DNA of 64,000 bases from JAACFF01 sp963701435 (lineage in GTDB: Bacteria > Chloroflexota > Anaerolineae > Promineifilales > Promineifilaceae). Of this stretch, positions 1-9,382 are shown one piece after another (positions within the stretch are counted from its first letter, which is position 1; each line of letters opens with the position of its first letter). The notes under the pieces are model-generated. The model had not been told where the DNA came from, searched no databases, and saw only the letters and a list, made by a program, of their open reading frames with translations. The position numbers and the translations under genes are program-made. The stretch is taken from positions 868,001 to 932,000 of the forward strand of contig CAVPAL010000007.1 of assembly GCA_963701435.1 (NCBI GenBank). The letters run 5' to 3'.

Positions 1-23
1 TTTAAAAATCTCCTTGACAGGCA

Positions 24-557
24 TTAAACGCCGAAGCGGGTGAGGTGCCTGAGGTCAGGAATACGGCCGTTTAACAATTCCGATACCGCATAAAAAATCG
101 TGTCCGCTGATGGTGGGCAGCCGGGCACAAAAACATCCACATCCACCACCTGGTGAATTGGCAGCGACATATCGCGCAGCGGCGGAATCACCTCAATTGG
201 GATATGCTGATTCTCATCCGCATTTTCCAGATACGAACGCGCATAAACATCCTGCGTCTTGAATGGATTGCGCATGCCCGGCACATTGGCCGTTACGGCG
301 CAATCACCCAAAGAGACCAGAATTTTCGTGCGCGCGCGCACCATCTGGATTTTTTCATAATCTTCAACGCTGCTCACCGCCCCTTCAACCAGGGTCACAT
401 CCACGTCAGCAGGAAATTCTTTCGGGTCAACCAGGGGACTGTAAACCAGGTTCGCCAATTCAGCTACCTGAATCAAACGCTCATCCATGTCCAAAAATGA
501 CATGTGACAGCCGGAACATCCATCTATCCATACCGTTGCCAGCTTTGGTTTACTCAT
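24..557 (-). CDS. hoxY: NAD-reducing [NiFe] hydrogenase small subunit HoxY
   Basis: 177 residues, the usual HoxY length. It lacks the signal peptide and C-terminal domain of uptake-hydrogenase small subunits. The N-terminal CSGCH motif (C14, C17) and later GDC and PGCPP cysteines are the expected ligands of the proximal [4Fe-4S] cluster. The subunit passes electrons between the NiFe site in HoxH and the HoxFU diaphorase, in the cytoplasm. ATG 557 has a GGGAGGG ribosome site and overlaps the end of hoxU by 8 bp, so translation is probably coupled. hoxH would be expected next, beyond the left edge; it is not in this window. Confidence 0.9.
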   Translation of the reverse strand: MSKPKLATVWIDGCSGCHMSFLDMDERLIQVAELANLVYSPLVDPKEFPADVDVTLVEGAVSSVEDYEKIQMVRARTKILVSLGDCAVTANVPGMRNPFKTQDVYARSYLENADENQHIPIEVIPPLRDMSLPIHQVVDVDVFVPGCPPSADTIFYAVSELLNGRIPDLRHLTRFGV

Positions 558-1278
558 TTCGACCCTCCCGCATCAAGCGCAAGTAGGGTAAAAATTCACG
601 CCGTTTGGTCATCTCGCCGGTTGATTTACCCTTATTAGACAGCGCGCCCGTCGGACACACCTGCACGCATTTGCCGCAGTTTGTACAGCTTTCTGCAAGG
701 CCCCACGGCTGGTTCAAATCGGTAATCACGCGCGTATTCACGCCGCGCCCCATTAAATCCCACGTATGCGCGCCTTCAATTTCATCACACACCCGCACGC
801 AGCGCGTACATAACACGCAGCGGTTATGGTCAAGCGAAAAATAAGGATGAGACGCATCCATATGTAAATTGGGATACAAATACGGGACGCCCACATGCAT
901 CACGCCCAGTTCTTCCGCCAGGTCTTGCAAATCACAATGCCCATTGGATACACACACTGAGCAAACATGGTTACGCTCCGAGAATAGCATCTCAATGATC
1001 TGCCGGCGATATTTAAGCAGCCGTTCGGTTTTTGTGTAGACCTCCATACCTTCACGTGCAAAGGTGATGCACGCCGGCAGCAATTTGGACGAACCCTTAA
1101 TTTCCACCAGACAAAGGCGGCAGCCGCCATAATCCGAAAGGCCTTCCATGTGGCATAAAGTAGGAATGTGAATGCCATTTTCTTGAGCCAGTTCTAGAAT
1201 GGTTTCATCCTCACGCGCGCCAACGTCGATCCCATCGATCTTTAAGGTTTTAATACTGACTTTGGATCGCCTTCTCAT
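550..1278 (-). CDS. hoxU: Hox hydrogenase diaphorase iron-sulfur subunit HoxU
   Basis: 242 residues, resembling the N-terminal part of NuoG. A plant-type [2Fe-2S] domain comes first (CHMEG, GGCRLCLV). A His/Cys [4Fe-4S] segment follows (HVCSVC, GHCDLQ), then two ferredoxin-like CxxCxxC motifs (CVLCTRCVRVC and CTNCGKCVQVCP). It is the electron wire between HoxF and HoxY. The start codon overlaps the hoxF stop as ATGA and is preceded by GGAGGTG, so it is firmly placed in the hoxEFUY operon. Confidence 0.92.
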   Translation of the reverse strand: MRRRSKVSIKTLKIDGIDVGAREDETILELAQENGIHIPTLCHMEGLSDYGGCRLCLVEIKGSSKLLPACITFAREGMEVYTKTERLLKYRRQIIEMLFSERNHVCSVCVSNGHCDLQDLAEELGVMHVGVPYLYPNLHMDASHPYFSLDHNRCVLCTRCVRVCDEIEGAHTWDLMGRGVNTRVITDLNQPWGLAESCTNCGKCVQVCPTGALSNKGKSTGEMTKRREFLPYLRLMREGRNE

Positions 1279-2933
1279 GCTAACACCTCCACCTCATTCT
1301 TATCTGGCTGCCCATTGACGTCAATTAAATCCAAATATTCATCACGGAAGTAGTGCAGCGTACTCATTACCGGATTAGGCGCCGTTTGACCCAGACCGCA
1401 TAAACTGGTGTTACGCACCATATCGCACAACTCCTCTAACATTTCCAGGTCTTTGTGGGTACCCTTTTGCTTGTAAATCTTGTCGAGGATTTTGTACATA
1501 TGCACCGTGCCAACCCGGCAGGGAATACATTTGCCGCAGGATTCGGTCATACAAAATTCCATGAAGAACCTGGCGACATCTACCATACTGGCATTTTCAT
1601 CCATGACTATCATGCCGCCGGAGCCCATAATGGAACCTAAATTGGCCAGAGATTCATAATCAACCCGTGTATCAAACAAATCTGCCGGAATACAACCCCC
1701 GGATGGGCCGCCGGTTTGCACAGCTTTGCAACGGCCGTTATCCGACACACCGCCTCCAATCTCATACACAATCTCATTCAACGCCATGCCCATCGGTACT
1801 TCAATCAGGCCCGTATTGTTAATGCTGCCAGCCAGCGCAAACACCTTCGTGCCCTTGCTCGTTTCCGTGCCGATGCTGGCATACCAATCACCCCCATTAC
1901 GGATAATCGGGGCCACATTTGCAAACGTCTCAACATTGTTAATCAGCGTTGGCTCGCCCCACAAGCCATATTCAGCCGGATAGGGCGGACGCGAACGCGG
2001 CTGGCCGCGCTTGCCCTCTACAGACCCAATCAGCGCTGTTTCTTCACCGCACACAAACGCCCCGGCCCCCAGGCGGATATCCACATGAAAATCAAACGTC
2101 GTACCTAAAATGCTGCTGCCCAGCACACCCATACGCCGCGCCTGCCGGATAGCTGTTTTCAAACGCTGCACCGCCAATGGATATTCGCCGCGCACATAAA
2201 TATACCCTTGCTCGGCGCCGACGGCGTAAGCCGCAATCGCCATGCCTTCCAGCACGCGATGCGGGTCGCTTTCCAGCACGCTGCGATCCATAAACGCGCC
2301 CGGATCACCTTCATCCGCATTGCATATGACAAACTTTTGATCCCCAACCGCTTTGGCGACCGTCGTCCACTTGAGACCGGTAGGATAACCGCCCCCGCCG
2401 CGACCGCGCAAACCGCTGCGCACAACCTCATCAATCACGTCAGACGGCCGCATTTCTGTGACCACTTCCAGCAGCGCGCTGTAACCCTGGTTGGCAATAT
2501 AATCTTCGATACGTTCCGGGTCAATGATTCCGCTGTTCTCAAGCACAATCTTTTTCTGTCGCTCGAAAAAGGGCACATCTGTGGCGCAGATCAAACGCTT
2601 GACTGCATCTTTGCCTAAAGAATCGATAATTTCGGGCACATCACCGACCGTAACAGTTTGATACATCACCTGGCTGACTGCATCCGCATTCTCCTCACGA
2701 CTTTCTACCGAGGCCAACGGGCCTTGCGCGCATAAGCCCATGCACCCAACGCCTTTTACCTGACAATGTCTTTCCAGGCCAAGTCGTCCGATTTCTTTAT
2801 CGAAGCTTTCCTTAACGGTGTCACTTTGTGAAGAAAGACAGCCCGCCGCCACGCACACTCTCACCGTGTGCGCAAATTGTTCACGGGATTCTTCTTCGAT
2901 AATGGCGATTTCCTCTAATTTTTCATGCAACAT
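1275..2933 (-). CDS. hoxF: Hox hydrogenase diaphorase subunit HoxF (NADH/FMN site)
   Basis: 552 residues from ATG 2933. A GTG at 2939 is possible, but GGAGG is correctly spaced for the ATG. An N-terminal thioredoxin-like [2Fe-2S] domain (CVAAGC, CMGLC) is followed by a NuoF-like domain with the glycine-rich NADH/FMN signature GLRGRGGGGYP, and a C-terminal [4Fe-4S] motif SCGKCIPCRVG. The subunit oxidises or reduces NAD(H), coupling the pyridine pool to H2 turnover at HoxYH. It overlaps hoxE by 11 bp and hoxU by 4 bp. A NuoF or formate-dehydrogenase diaphorase reading is less likely because hoxU and hoxY follow directly. Confidence 0.92.
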   Translation of the reverse strand: MLHEKLEEIAIIEEESREQFAHTVRVCVAAGCLSSQSDTVKESFDKEIGRLGLERHCQVKGVGCMGLCAQGPLASVESREENADAVSQVMYQTVTVGDVPEIIDSLGKDAVKRLICATDVPFFERQKKIVLENSGIIDPERIEDYIANQGYSALLEVVTEMRPSDVIDEVVRSGLRGRGGGGYPTGLKWTTVAKAVGDQKFVICNADEGDPGAFMDRSVLESDPHRVLEGMAIAAYAVGAEQGYIYVRGEYPLAVQRLKTAIRQARRMGVLGSSILGTTFDFHVDIRLGAGAFVCGEETALIGSVEGKRGQPRSRPPYPAEYGLWGEPTLINNVETFANVAPIIRNGGDWYASIGTETSKGTKVFALAGSINNTGLIEVPMGMALNEIVYEIGGGVSDNGRCKAVQTGGPSGGCIPADLFDTRVDYESLANLGSIMGSGGMIVMDENASMVDVARFFMEFCMTESCGKCIPCRVGTVHMYKILDKIYKQKGTHKDLEMLEELCDMVRNTSLCGLGQTAPNPVMSTLHYFRDEYLDLIDVNGQPDKNEVEVLA

Positions 2934-3429
2934 CGTCACCCCACCTCCTTAACCGGGCGATGGCGTCCGTGGCGGTTAATTTGCCCACAACCTCTCCATC
3001 AAAAACTGCTACCGGCGCGAGGCCGCAAGAACCAAGACAACGGGCGGACAGCAAAGATATTTCGCCATCTGCGGTTGTTTCACCCGGCAAAATGCCGTAA
3101 TTTTGTTCAATATCGGCCAGCATATTGGGAGTGCCTTTAATGTAACACGCCGTGCCGGTACATATCACACAGGTATGGTTACCTGCCGGCTTTAAGCTAA
3201 ACAGATGATAAAATGTTGAAACACCGTACACATGACTTAAAGGCACACGTAATGACTCTGCCACAAAATGTAAGGAATCTTCATCTAAAAATCCAAATGA
3301 TTCCTGCACAGTATGCAGCGTTTCGATAAGCGCATGACGAGCAAATCCGTTGCGCCGCATTGCTGCCTCCACAATGCGCCAGCGTTTGTCATCGCTGGGC
3401 GGCTCAACTTTGCGCATTCTCAAGTTCAT
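2923..3429 (-). CDS. hoxE: Hox hydrogenase NuoE-like subunit HoxE
   Basis: 168 residues with a thioredoxin-like [2Fe-2S] fold of the NuoE family. The ligand pairs are visible as CTGTAC and RCLGSCG. HoxE is the fifth subunit found in cyanobacterial and Chloroflexota bidirectional hydrogenases and is thought to add a ferredoxin or membrane electron entry. It is the first gene of the minus-strand operon, with AGGAG ahead of ATG 3429, so the operon promoter should lie between 3430 and 3748. Confidence 0.9.
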   Translation of the reverse strand: MNLRMRKVEPPSDDKRWRIVEAAMRRNGFARHALIETLHTVQESFGFLDEDSLHFVAESLRVPLSHVYGVSTFYHLFSLKPAGNHTCVICTGTACYIKGTPNMLADIEQNYGILPGETTADGEISLLSARCLGSCGLAPVAVFDGEVVGKLTATDAIARLRRWGDDVA

Positions 3430-3602
3430 ACTCTACTCCTGGTCAAACGTAAATCGATCCAAATGAAGATTCTTATTTTTAGCTTTCATCCAGATCGCTT
3501 TACATAATCTATCAAACTTCAGAGCAAATAGGTCGAAAACCTATATTATTGTTGCACATATGAACCAAACAGCTTAGTGAAAATCGTCACAATAAACCGT
3601 GT

Positions 3603-3630
3603 CATGTGTCACATAACATGTGTCACATAA
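3603..3630. promoter_or_regulatory. Tandem 14-bp repeat with two 11-bp palindromes in the hoxE/kinase divergent region
   Basis: The 319-bp gap 3430-3748 separates divergent hoxE and the sensor kinase. It holds two perfect 14-bp copies (CATGTGTCACATAA) at 3603-3616 and 3617-3630. Each contains the perfect palindrome ATGTGTCACAT, so the palindrome centres are 14 bp apart. This is what a dimeric regulator binding twice would look like, and the halves (TGTCACA) resemble CRP/FNR-type halves. Which gene it controls cannot be told from sequence. I see no other clear element in the gap. Confidence 0.5.
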
Positions 3631-3748
3631 ATAGATTCTTGCAGATTGTACCCTGCCTCCGTTACACTTTGTTACTGGAGTCTGGCGAATTCAAGACCTG
3701 ACAGGCCTGCTCTGGTAAATAAAAAAGCGTCAAGGTCCAATTTATTAA

Positions 3749-6133
3749 ATGAGTTTTACAGTTGACAGTCAGGTAGGAAGCAGTACAAATTGGCTGCAGG
3801 ATGCGCGCAAACCAGATTTACGCGTGCGCTTACTGCGGTTATATGTGCTGTTTGCTTTGTTAATTGTGGCCGGCGCCATCCTCTACACGCTGATTGCACG
3901 ACGCCAGATTGAAACTGCGGTACGCTCGGCCGATTTAGCGCTGGTAAATACCCTTGCAGCACAGATAATGTCCTTACAAGAGGGCGCGTCTTTGGAAGCT
4001 GAAGTGCTTCCCTGGCTGAAAATTGCAGGAGTAGAGGAAACGGCCGTTCTCACGCTGGTCTCACCTGATCGCGAATTACTGGCCTCTGTCGAGCAAGATT
4101 TCAACCTGCCTGCGACCTCTGATTGGCAGGCGTGGCAGCAGCGCATTATGCGAACAGTTCTGCTTAGCGACAGCGGAAATTTTACAACCCTCGATCCTGA
4201 GGGTGAAACCTGGCTGCATTCCTTCACAACTCTGAACGAAAATGCCGGTCGCATTATCTTGCAGCGCCCAACGGCCGTTGCGTATGCTCAAACTCGCCAG
4301 CTCTACCGTGGCATCTTGCTGACAATTGCCATTTTTCTGGCCGGCGGTCTATTTTCCTGGTTCCTGCTTTCAATTTTTGTAATCAAACCATTGGAAAAAT
4401 TAGAGGCGTTTAGCAGCCGTCTGCGCTGGCGCAGCCAACACAGCCCGGAAGAGCTGGTTCAAATTGAAGCTATCGCCCGGCGTGAAGACCAAATTGGCAA
4501 CCTCTCGCGCGCGCTGCTGGTCATGAAAAAAGACACCGAAAAGCAGTTTGTGCAGCTTTCAACCTTGCTGGAAACAAGCAAAGCCGTGGCTTCATCACTG
4601 GACGCCACCGAGGTCATTGAAAACATTTTGGACCAGGTTCAGAATCTGTTTGGGGTCGAACGCTGCGCCGTGGTCATACTCGATATACGCGGTGATGTGT
4701 TCCGCATCCGCGCCAGCCGCGGTTTTTCCGAACCTTATGTACGCCAACTACGCATCGATCCGGCAGAACCCAATTCTCCATCCATGCGCGCGCTGAAAAA
4801 CCAAATTCCAATCCAGGTTTCTGATACGGAAACCGACCTGGCCTTTGCCGGATTTCGCCATCGTTCACGCGCGCAAGGGTTCCGCTCGGTGCTCGCGATT
4901 CCGCTCAAAACACAGCACGCACCCCCGGCCGTGCTGCTGCTGTACAAAACGGAGCCGTATCGTTACAGCTACAGCGAAATCGAACTCGCTTCCAGCTTTG
5001 CCCACAATGCATCAATTGCACTGGAAAACGCCGCTTTGTATGCGCTCACCGATGAGCGTCTGCAGGAACAAACCCGCCGCCTGGAAGCGATTGTTGAGAG
5101 TTTAGATGATGGCCTCATCCTGGAAAGCACGGTTGGCCAGGTGCTATTTTGCAACCAACGCGCGTTAGACTTGTTAGGGTTACGCCGCCAAAACGCGCAT
5201 GGGGCAGCTACGGCCGTTCTCATGCAAAAGCTTTTTTCTAAAGCAGTTGACCCGCAAACGGCCGTACAAGCTCTGGCTAATATGCGCGCCAATGAACGGC
5301 CGTCTCCGATTGAGCTTACTTTGCAGTTGGAATACGGCCGTTTGCGGGATGTACGCGTTCAATTCTTTGATGTGACAGACGCCAACGGCGATCTGCTGGG
5401 GCGGGGACAAATTTGGCAGGACATTACCAAAGACAAAGAAATCGACCGTATGAAAACCGCCCTGCTTTCTACCGTTTCCCATGAGCTGCGAACGCCGCTG
5501 GCCACCATCAAAGGATATGTCAGCACGCTGCTGGCCGACGATGTGCAGTGGGACGAGGCCGCTCAACAAGAATTCCTGGCGGCCATCAGCCATGAAACTG
5601 ACCGGCTTACCCTCCTGGTGAAAAATTTGCTCGATATGTCACGCATCGAAGCCGGCATTTTACAAATCCATTGTGAACAATACACCGTCAATGATTTACT
5701 CAACCAAATTATTCATAGCCTGCAACCCCAACTTAAGCAGCGCCTGCGCCTGCAGCTAGACAGTAACCTGCCGCCAATCTGGATGGATGTGCCGCGCATT
5801 GGCACAGTCATACGCAATTTAGTAGAAAATGCCGAAAAGTATTCCCCGTCTGACGCCACTATCGATTTATCCACAACCCGTGACAATGGCGCAGTATTAT
5901 TTTCGGTGCGCGATTATGGCCCCGGTGTACCCGTCGCTTTGCAAGGGAAAATTTTTGATCGCTTTTACCGGGTCGAAAATGGTTGGACGCGTCGTGTGGG
6001 CGGCGTCGGTTTAGGATTGGCTATTTGCAAAGGATTCGTAGAGGCGCATCACGGCAAAATTTGGGTCGAATCTGCCCAGGCCGGCGCCATCTTCCGCGTT
6101 TCCTTACCAATTGAACGCCGCTGCAAGGATTAA
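3749..6133 (+). CDS. Membrane sensor histidine kinase (HAMP-GAF-PAS-HisKA-HATPase)
   Basis: 794 residues. The first membrane segment is around residues 28-47, an extracytoplasmic region of about 140 residues follows, and a second membrane segment lies around 187-210. Then come a HAMP linker, a GAF domain (about 275-430) and a PAS-like segment (about 435-555). The kinase core carries STVSHELRTP with phospho-acceptor His578, an N-box NLVENAEKYS, a DYGPGVP box and a VGLGLAI box. It ends 3 nt before the response regulator gene, so the two form a two-component pair. The signal is unknown. The neighbouring Liv transporter operon on the same strand is a plausible target, as are the divergent hox genes. 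Confidence 0.9.
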   Translation: MSFTVDSQVGSSTNWLQDARKPDLRVRLLRLYVLFALLIVAGAILYTLIARRQIETAVRSADLALVNTLAAQIMSLQEGASLEAEVLPWLKIAGVEETAVLTLVSPDRELLASVEQDFNLPATSDWQAWQQRIMRTVLLSDSGNFTTLDPEGETWLHSFTTLNENAGRIILQRPTAVAYAQTRQLYRGILLTIAIFLAGGLFSWFLLSIFVIKPLEKLEAFSSRLRWRSQHSPEELVQIEAIARREDQIGNLSRALLVMKKDTEKQFVQLSTLLETSKAVASSLDATEVIENILDQVQNLFGVERCAVVILDIRGDVFRIRASRGFSEPYVRQLRIDPAEPNSPSMRALKNQIPIQVSDTETDLAFAGFRHRSRAQGFRSVLAIPLKTQHAPPAVLLLYKTEPYRYSYSEIELASSFAHNASIALENAALYALTDERLQEQTRRLEAIVESLDDGLILESTVGQVLFCNQRALDLLGLRRQNAHGAATAVLMQKLFSKAVDPQTAVQALANMRANERPSPIELTLQLEYGRLRDVRVQFFDVTDANGDLLGRGQIWQDITKDKEIDRMKTALLSTVSHELRTPLATIKGYVSTLLADDVQWDEAAQQEFLAAISHETDRLTLLVKNLLDMSRIEAGILQIHCEQYTVNDLLNQIIHSLQPQLKQRLRLQLDSNLPPIWMDVPRIGTVIRNLVENAEKYSPSDATIDLSTTRDNGAVLFSVRDYGPGVPVALQGKIFDRFYRVENGWTRRVGGVGLGLAICKGFVEAHHGKIWVESAQAGAIFRVSLPIERRCKD

Positions 6134-6136
6134 TTT

Positions 6137-6829
6137 ATGGCGATTACCAAAAAAATTCTGGTTGTCGATGATGAAAAACCATTACGTGACTTTATCAGCC
6201 GCAATCTAGCGGCGCGCGGATTCCAGGTGTTTGACGCCGCCAACGGGCTGGAGGCGCTGGCAATTTTTAATACTGAATCTCTGGATTTGATTATTCTGGA
6301 TGTGATGATGCCGCATATGGATGGGCTGGAGGCGTGTCGCCGCATCCGGCAAAGTTCTATCGTCCCAATAATCATCTTAACCGCGCTGGGCGAAGAGTCA
6401 GACAAAGTTGCCGCTTTGGACATGGGCGCGGATGATTATCTGACCAAACCATTTGGGGTGGAGGAACTATTGGCGCGCGTGCGGGCTGTCATGCGGCGTT
6501 CAAAATGGCAAACGGCCGTTGCGCCTCGTGAAGTCATGCGCTATGGCGAAATTGAACTAAACCCCGCAGCGCTCACAGCCATCTGCCGCGGCCAACCCCT
6601 TAAGCTAACGCGCACAGAATTCGATTTACTGCAATTTTTCATGCGCCATGCCGGCAAAGCCTTACCCCACCGCTTCATTTTGCAGCAGGTTTGGGGCGCT
6701 GAATATGGGGATGAAGCTGAATATTTGCGCGTTTACATAGGCCGGCTGCGACGCAAAATTGAGCGCGATCCCTCGCAACCCGTCTACTTGCAAACAGAAT
6801 ATGGCATTGGATACCGGTTTGGGGAGTGA
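6137..6829 (+). CDS. OmpR/PhoB-family response regulator
   Basis: 230 residues. The receiver domain has the acidic pair D11/D12, phospho-acceptor D55 in ILDVMMP and the conserved Lys in LTKPFG. The C-terminal winged helix (about 130-228) ends in the typical YLQTEYGIGYRF. AAGGA precedes ATG 6137, three bases after the kinase stop. The C-terminal domain is closest in feel to KdpE/PhoB-type regulators, but no kdp genes are present. The 133-bp gap downstream leads to the substrate-binding protein gene. Confidence 0.93.
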   Translation: MAITKKILVVDDEKPLRDFISRNLAARGFQVFDAANGLEALAIFNTESLDLIILDVMMPHMDGLEACRRIRQSSIVPIIILTALGEESDKVAALDMGADDYLTKPFGVEELLARVRAVMRRSKWQTAVAPREVMRYGEIELNPAALTAICRGQPLKLTRTEFDLLQFFMRHAGKALPHRFILQQVWGAEYGDEAEYLRVYIGRLRRKIERDPSQPVYLQTEYGIGYRFGE

Positions 6830-6962
6830 TTTTTTACATTTTGTTTATTTTTCCCTCCTTTTTTTTATGCACTTTACACAACAATTTTTTAAAATGGACC
6901 ATAGGAAAACCATGGATTCCTTGAGGAATTCACAAAAAAATACTGTTTGAGGAGGAAATCAT

Positions 6963-8330
6963 ATGTCAATCCGTCGATTTAGTTTATGGTTCACAATTGT
7001 TGTTATTTTTATGCTGTTGTTGGCTGCCTGCGGCGGCAGCACGGCCGAACCCGCCGCTGAAGCGCCAGCCGAAGCCCCTGCCGAAGCAGAAGCCCCTCAA
7101 GAAGAAAGCGCGCCGGCAGAAGAGGAGAGTGCGCCCGCTGAGGAAGAAAGCGCGCCCGCAGAAGAGGAAGCCAGCGCAGAAGAAGCGTCGGAATTTGCCG
7201 GAACCATCTTGTTGGGAGCGGCCGTTTCCGAAACCGGTAAATATGCGCGCGAAGGTAAAGACACCCGCCAGGGATACGACACCTGGGCAGAATGGGTCAA
7301 CAATGAATACGGCGGCATCAAAATTGGCGACGATCGTTATCAAGTCGAAATCGTCTATTACGACGATGAAGGCGATCCGGATACGGCTACCAACCTCGTG
7401 GAACGTCTGATCACCGAGGATGAAGTGGACTTTTTGCTAGGCCCATATTCCAGTGGTTTGACCATGTCCACCAGCGCAATTGCTGAAAAATACGGCGTTA
7501 TCATGGTTGAAGGCAACGGTGCGTCCGAAGATATCTTTGCACGTGGTTTTAAAAATATTTTTGCCGTGTTAACCCCTGCCGGAAACTATACTCAATCCGC
7601 CTTAAAATCATTGGCCGATCAGGGCGCTAAAAGCGTCGTCATCGCCTATGAAGATACAGCTTTCCCCACTTCTGTTGGCGTAGGCGCACAAAAATGGGCT
7701 GAAGAATATGGAATGGAAGTATTAGCTGTCGAGACATATCCTATTGATGTCGCCGATGTGTCCGCTATTATGACCAAATTCCGCGATCTGGATCCCGACG
7801 TATTTGTGGGCGGCGGTCACTTTAATGATGCGCTGCTCTTCGTACGCGCTTCAGAAGAATTGGGTTTTTCACCTGGCGCGATGGTTATCACCGTCGGCCC
7901 CAGTAATCCGGAATTCCCCAGTGAAGTCGGCGACTCCGCCAATTACATCATTGGCCCTACGCAGTGGGAAGCAACGATGTCCTGGGAGGATGAATACTTT
8001 GGCACCGCCGCTGAATATGCCGAAAGATACGAATCAATGTGGGGTGAACCGCCAACCTATCAGGCCGCGGAATCAACCGCTACAGCGCTGGCTTTGCAGC
8101 TGGCCATCGAACAGGCCGCCAGCATGGATATGGACGCAGTGCGTAATGCGCTCTATGACCTGGACGTCACCACCTTCTACGGCCCAATCAACTTTGACGA
8201 AACCGGCAAGAACGCCGGTAAACCGATGGGCGCCATACAAATTCAGGATGGCGTTATCAATGTCGTTGCACCGGAGGAAGCGGCCGTTGCCGATTTGCAA
8301 TATCCCATGCCCCCCTGGGAAGAAAGATAA
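6963..8330 (+). CDS. Liv-type ABC transporter substrate-binding lipoprotein
   Basis: 455 residues of the Peripla_BP_6 (leucine/isoleucine/valine or amide) class. A lipobox LLLAAC makes Cys23 the lipid-modified residue. A low-complexity Ala/Glu/Pro linker of about 45 residues (repeated APAEEES) then tethers the two-lobed binding domain, which starts near ILLGAAVSETG. GAGGAGG lies 5 nt before the ATG. It heads the operon with two permeases and two ATPases. The ligand is likely a branched-chain amino acid, but urea or short-chain amides cannot be excluded from sequence. Confidence 0.9.
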   Translation: MSIRRFSLWFTIVVIFMLLLAACGGSTAEPAAEAPAEAPAEAEAPQEESAPAEEESAPAEEESAPAEEEASAEEASEFAGTILLGAAVSETGKYAREGKDTRQGYDTWAEWVNNEYGGIKIGDDRYQVEIVYYDDEGDPDTATNLVERLITEDEVDFLLGPYSSGLTMSTSAIAEKYGVIMVEGNGASEDIFARGFKNIFAVLTPAGNYTQSALKSLADQGAKSVVIAYEDTAFPTSVGVGAQKWAEEYGMEVLAVETYPIDVADVSAIMTKFRDLDPDVFVGGGHFNDALLFVRASEELGFSPGAMVITVGPSNPEFPSEVGDSANYIIGPTQWEATMSWEDEYFGTAAEYAERYESMWGEPPTYQAAESTATALALQLAIEQAASMDMDAVRNALYDLDVTTFYGPINFDETGKNAGKPMGAIQIQDGVINVVAPEEAAVADLQYPMPPWEER

Positions 8331-8348
8331 GTTTTAGCACCAGCCATT

Positions 8349-8393
8349 CAGTATTCAGTAATCAGTCAGTTTTGAACTGGTTACTGAATACTG
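8349..8393. repeat. Stem-loop in the binding-protein/permease gap
   Basis: Arms at about 8349-8366 and 8376-8393 pair almost perfectly (CAGTATTCAGTAA against TTACTGAATACTG). There is no T-run. It sits between the abundant binding protein gene and the first permease gene, a usual place for an mRNA-stabilising or partly terminating hairpin. The sequence also has the look of a short dispersed repeat. Confidence 0.55.
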
Positions 8394-8496
8394 CCCACCA
8401 AATTCATTTCTTCATAAGTGTTTGTCGCGGATTTGTGCGATGTTGATTTCAAAAGACTTTTCGCGGTATACCCAGCCCAGTTTAAGGAAATAAATC

Positions 8497-9381
8497 ATGG
8501 ATCAATTTATGCAAGCTATAATTAACGGCATCATGTTAGGCGGTTTTTATGCCGTGATGGTGCTCGGTTTTTCAATCATTTGGGGCGTTATGGGCGTTAT
8601 TAATCTCGCTCAGGGGGAATTTGTGATGGCCGGCGCCTATACAACCTGGTTTTTGAACAAGCAGTTCGGTTGGGAGCCTTTTATGACGCTAATTGTGGTG
8701 GTTCCATTGTTTTTTGTGATCGGCTATTTGTTGCAGCGCATATTGATTAATCGGGTGATTGAACGGCCGTATCTCATTTCTTTGCTCGTCACTTTCGGCC
8801 TTGGAATCATTCTTTCCAATACTTTCAAACTCATCTTTACAGCAACGCCGCGCACGGTTGACACCGTGTTCAGTGGCTTTTGGCGCGTTGGCAACGTCAC
8901 CATCCCCATCACCAAAACGATGATTTTAATTTCTGCGCTTATCATCATGGGAACCTTACACCTTTTTCTGCAGCGCACGCGCATGGGGAAAAGCATCCGC
9001 GCGGCGGCGCAAAATCGAGAAGCCGCCCGTATCGTGGGCATCGAAATCGGCGCAGTTTATGCTCTGACCTTCGCCATTTGCATCGCCATAACCGGCGCTT
9101 CCGGCACATTAATCAGTCCAATTCAACCCATTTACCCCTTCATGGGACCGGCGCTAACCCTTAAGGCATTCGCCATCACGGCCATGTCCGGTCTGGGCAG
9201 CATTCCAGGCGCTTTACTCGGCGGCATCGTCCTGGGCCTGATTGAAACTTTCATCGCAACCTATGTTCCCGGCGTCGGTACGAATCTGGGAATCATCGCA
9301 TCCTATGTCATCTTGGTTGTTGTTTTAGTCACGCGGCCACAAGGCTTGTTTGGAGGACTCAAAGCAGCGGAGGCCCATTAA
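8497..9381 (+). CDS. livH: Branched-chain amino acid ABC transporter permease LivH
   Basis: 294 residues with about eight hydrophobic segments of the LivH family. NLAQGEFVMAGAY near the N-terminus and the cytoplasmic EAA-like segment around GKSIRAAAQNREAARIVGI contact the ATPases. It pairs with LivM to form the membrane channel. AAGGAAA precedes ATG 8497, and the gene ends 1 nt before livM. Confidence 0.92.
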   Translation: MDQFMQAIINGIMLGGFYAVMVLGFSIIWGVMGVINLAQGEFVMAGAYTTWFLNKQFGWEPFMTLIVVVPLFFVIGYLLQRILINRVIERPYLISLLVTFGLGIILSNTFKLIFTATPRTVDTVFSGFWRVGNVTIPITKTMILISALIIMGTLHLFLQRTRMGKSIRAAAQNREAARIVGIEIGAVYALTFAICIAITGASGTLISPIQPIYPFMGPALTLKAFAITAMSGLGSIPGALLGGIVLGLIETFIATYVPGVGTNLGIIASYVILVVVLVTRPQGLFGGLKAAEAH

Positions 9382-9382
9382 A

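Noticed and set aside
9350..9382. TTG start for livM giving 11 extra residues
   Set aside because: It lies inside livH, and ATG 9383 has GGAGG at good spacing.
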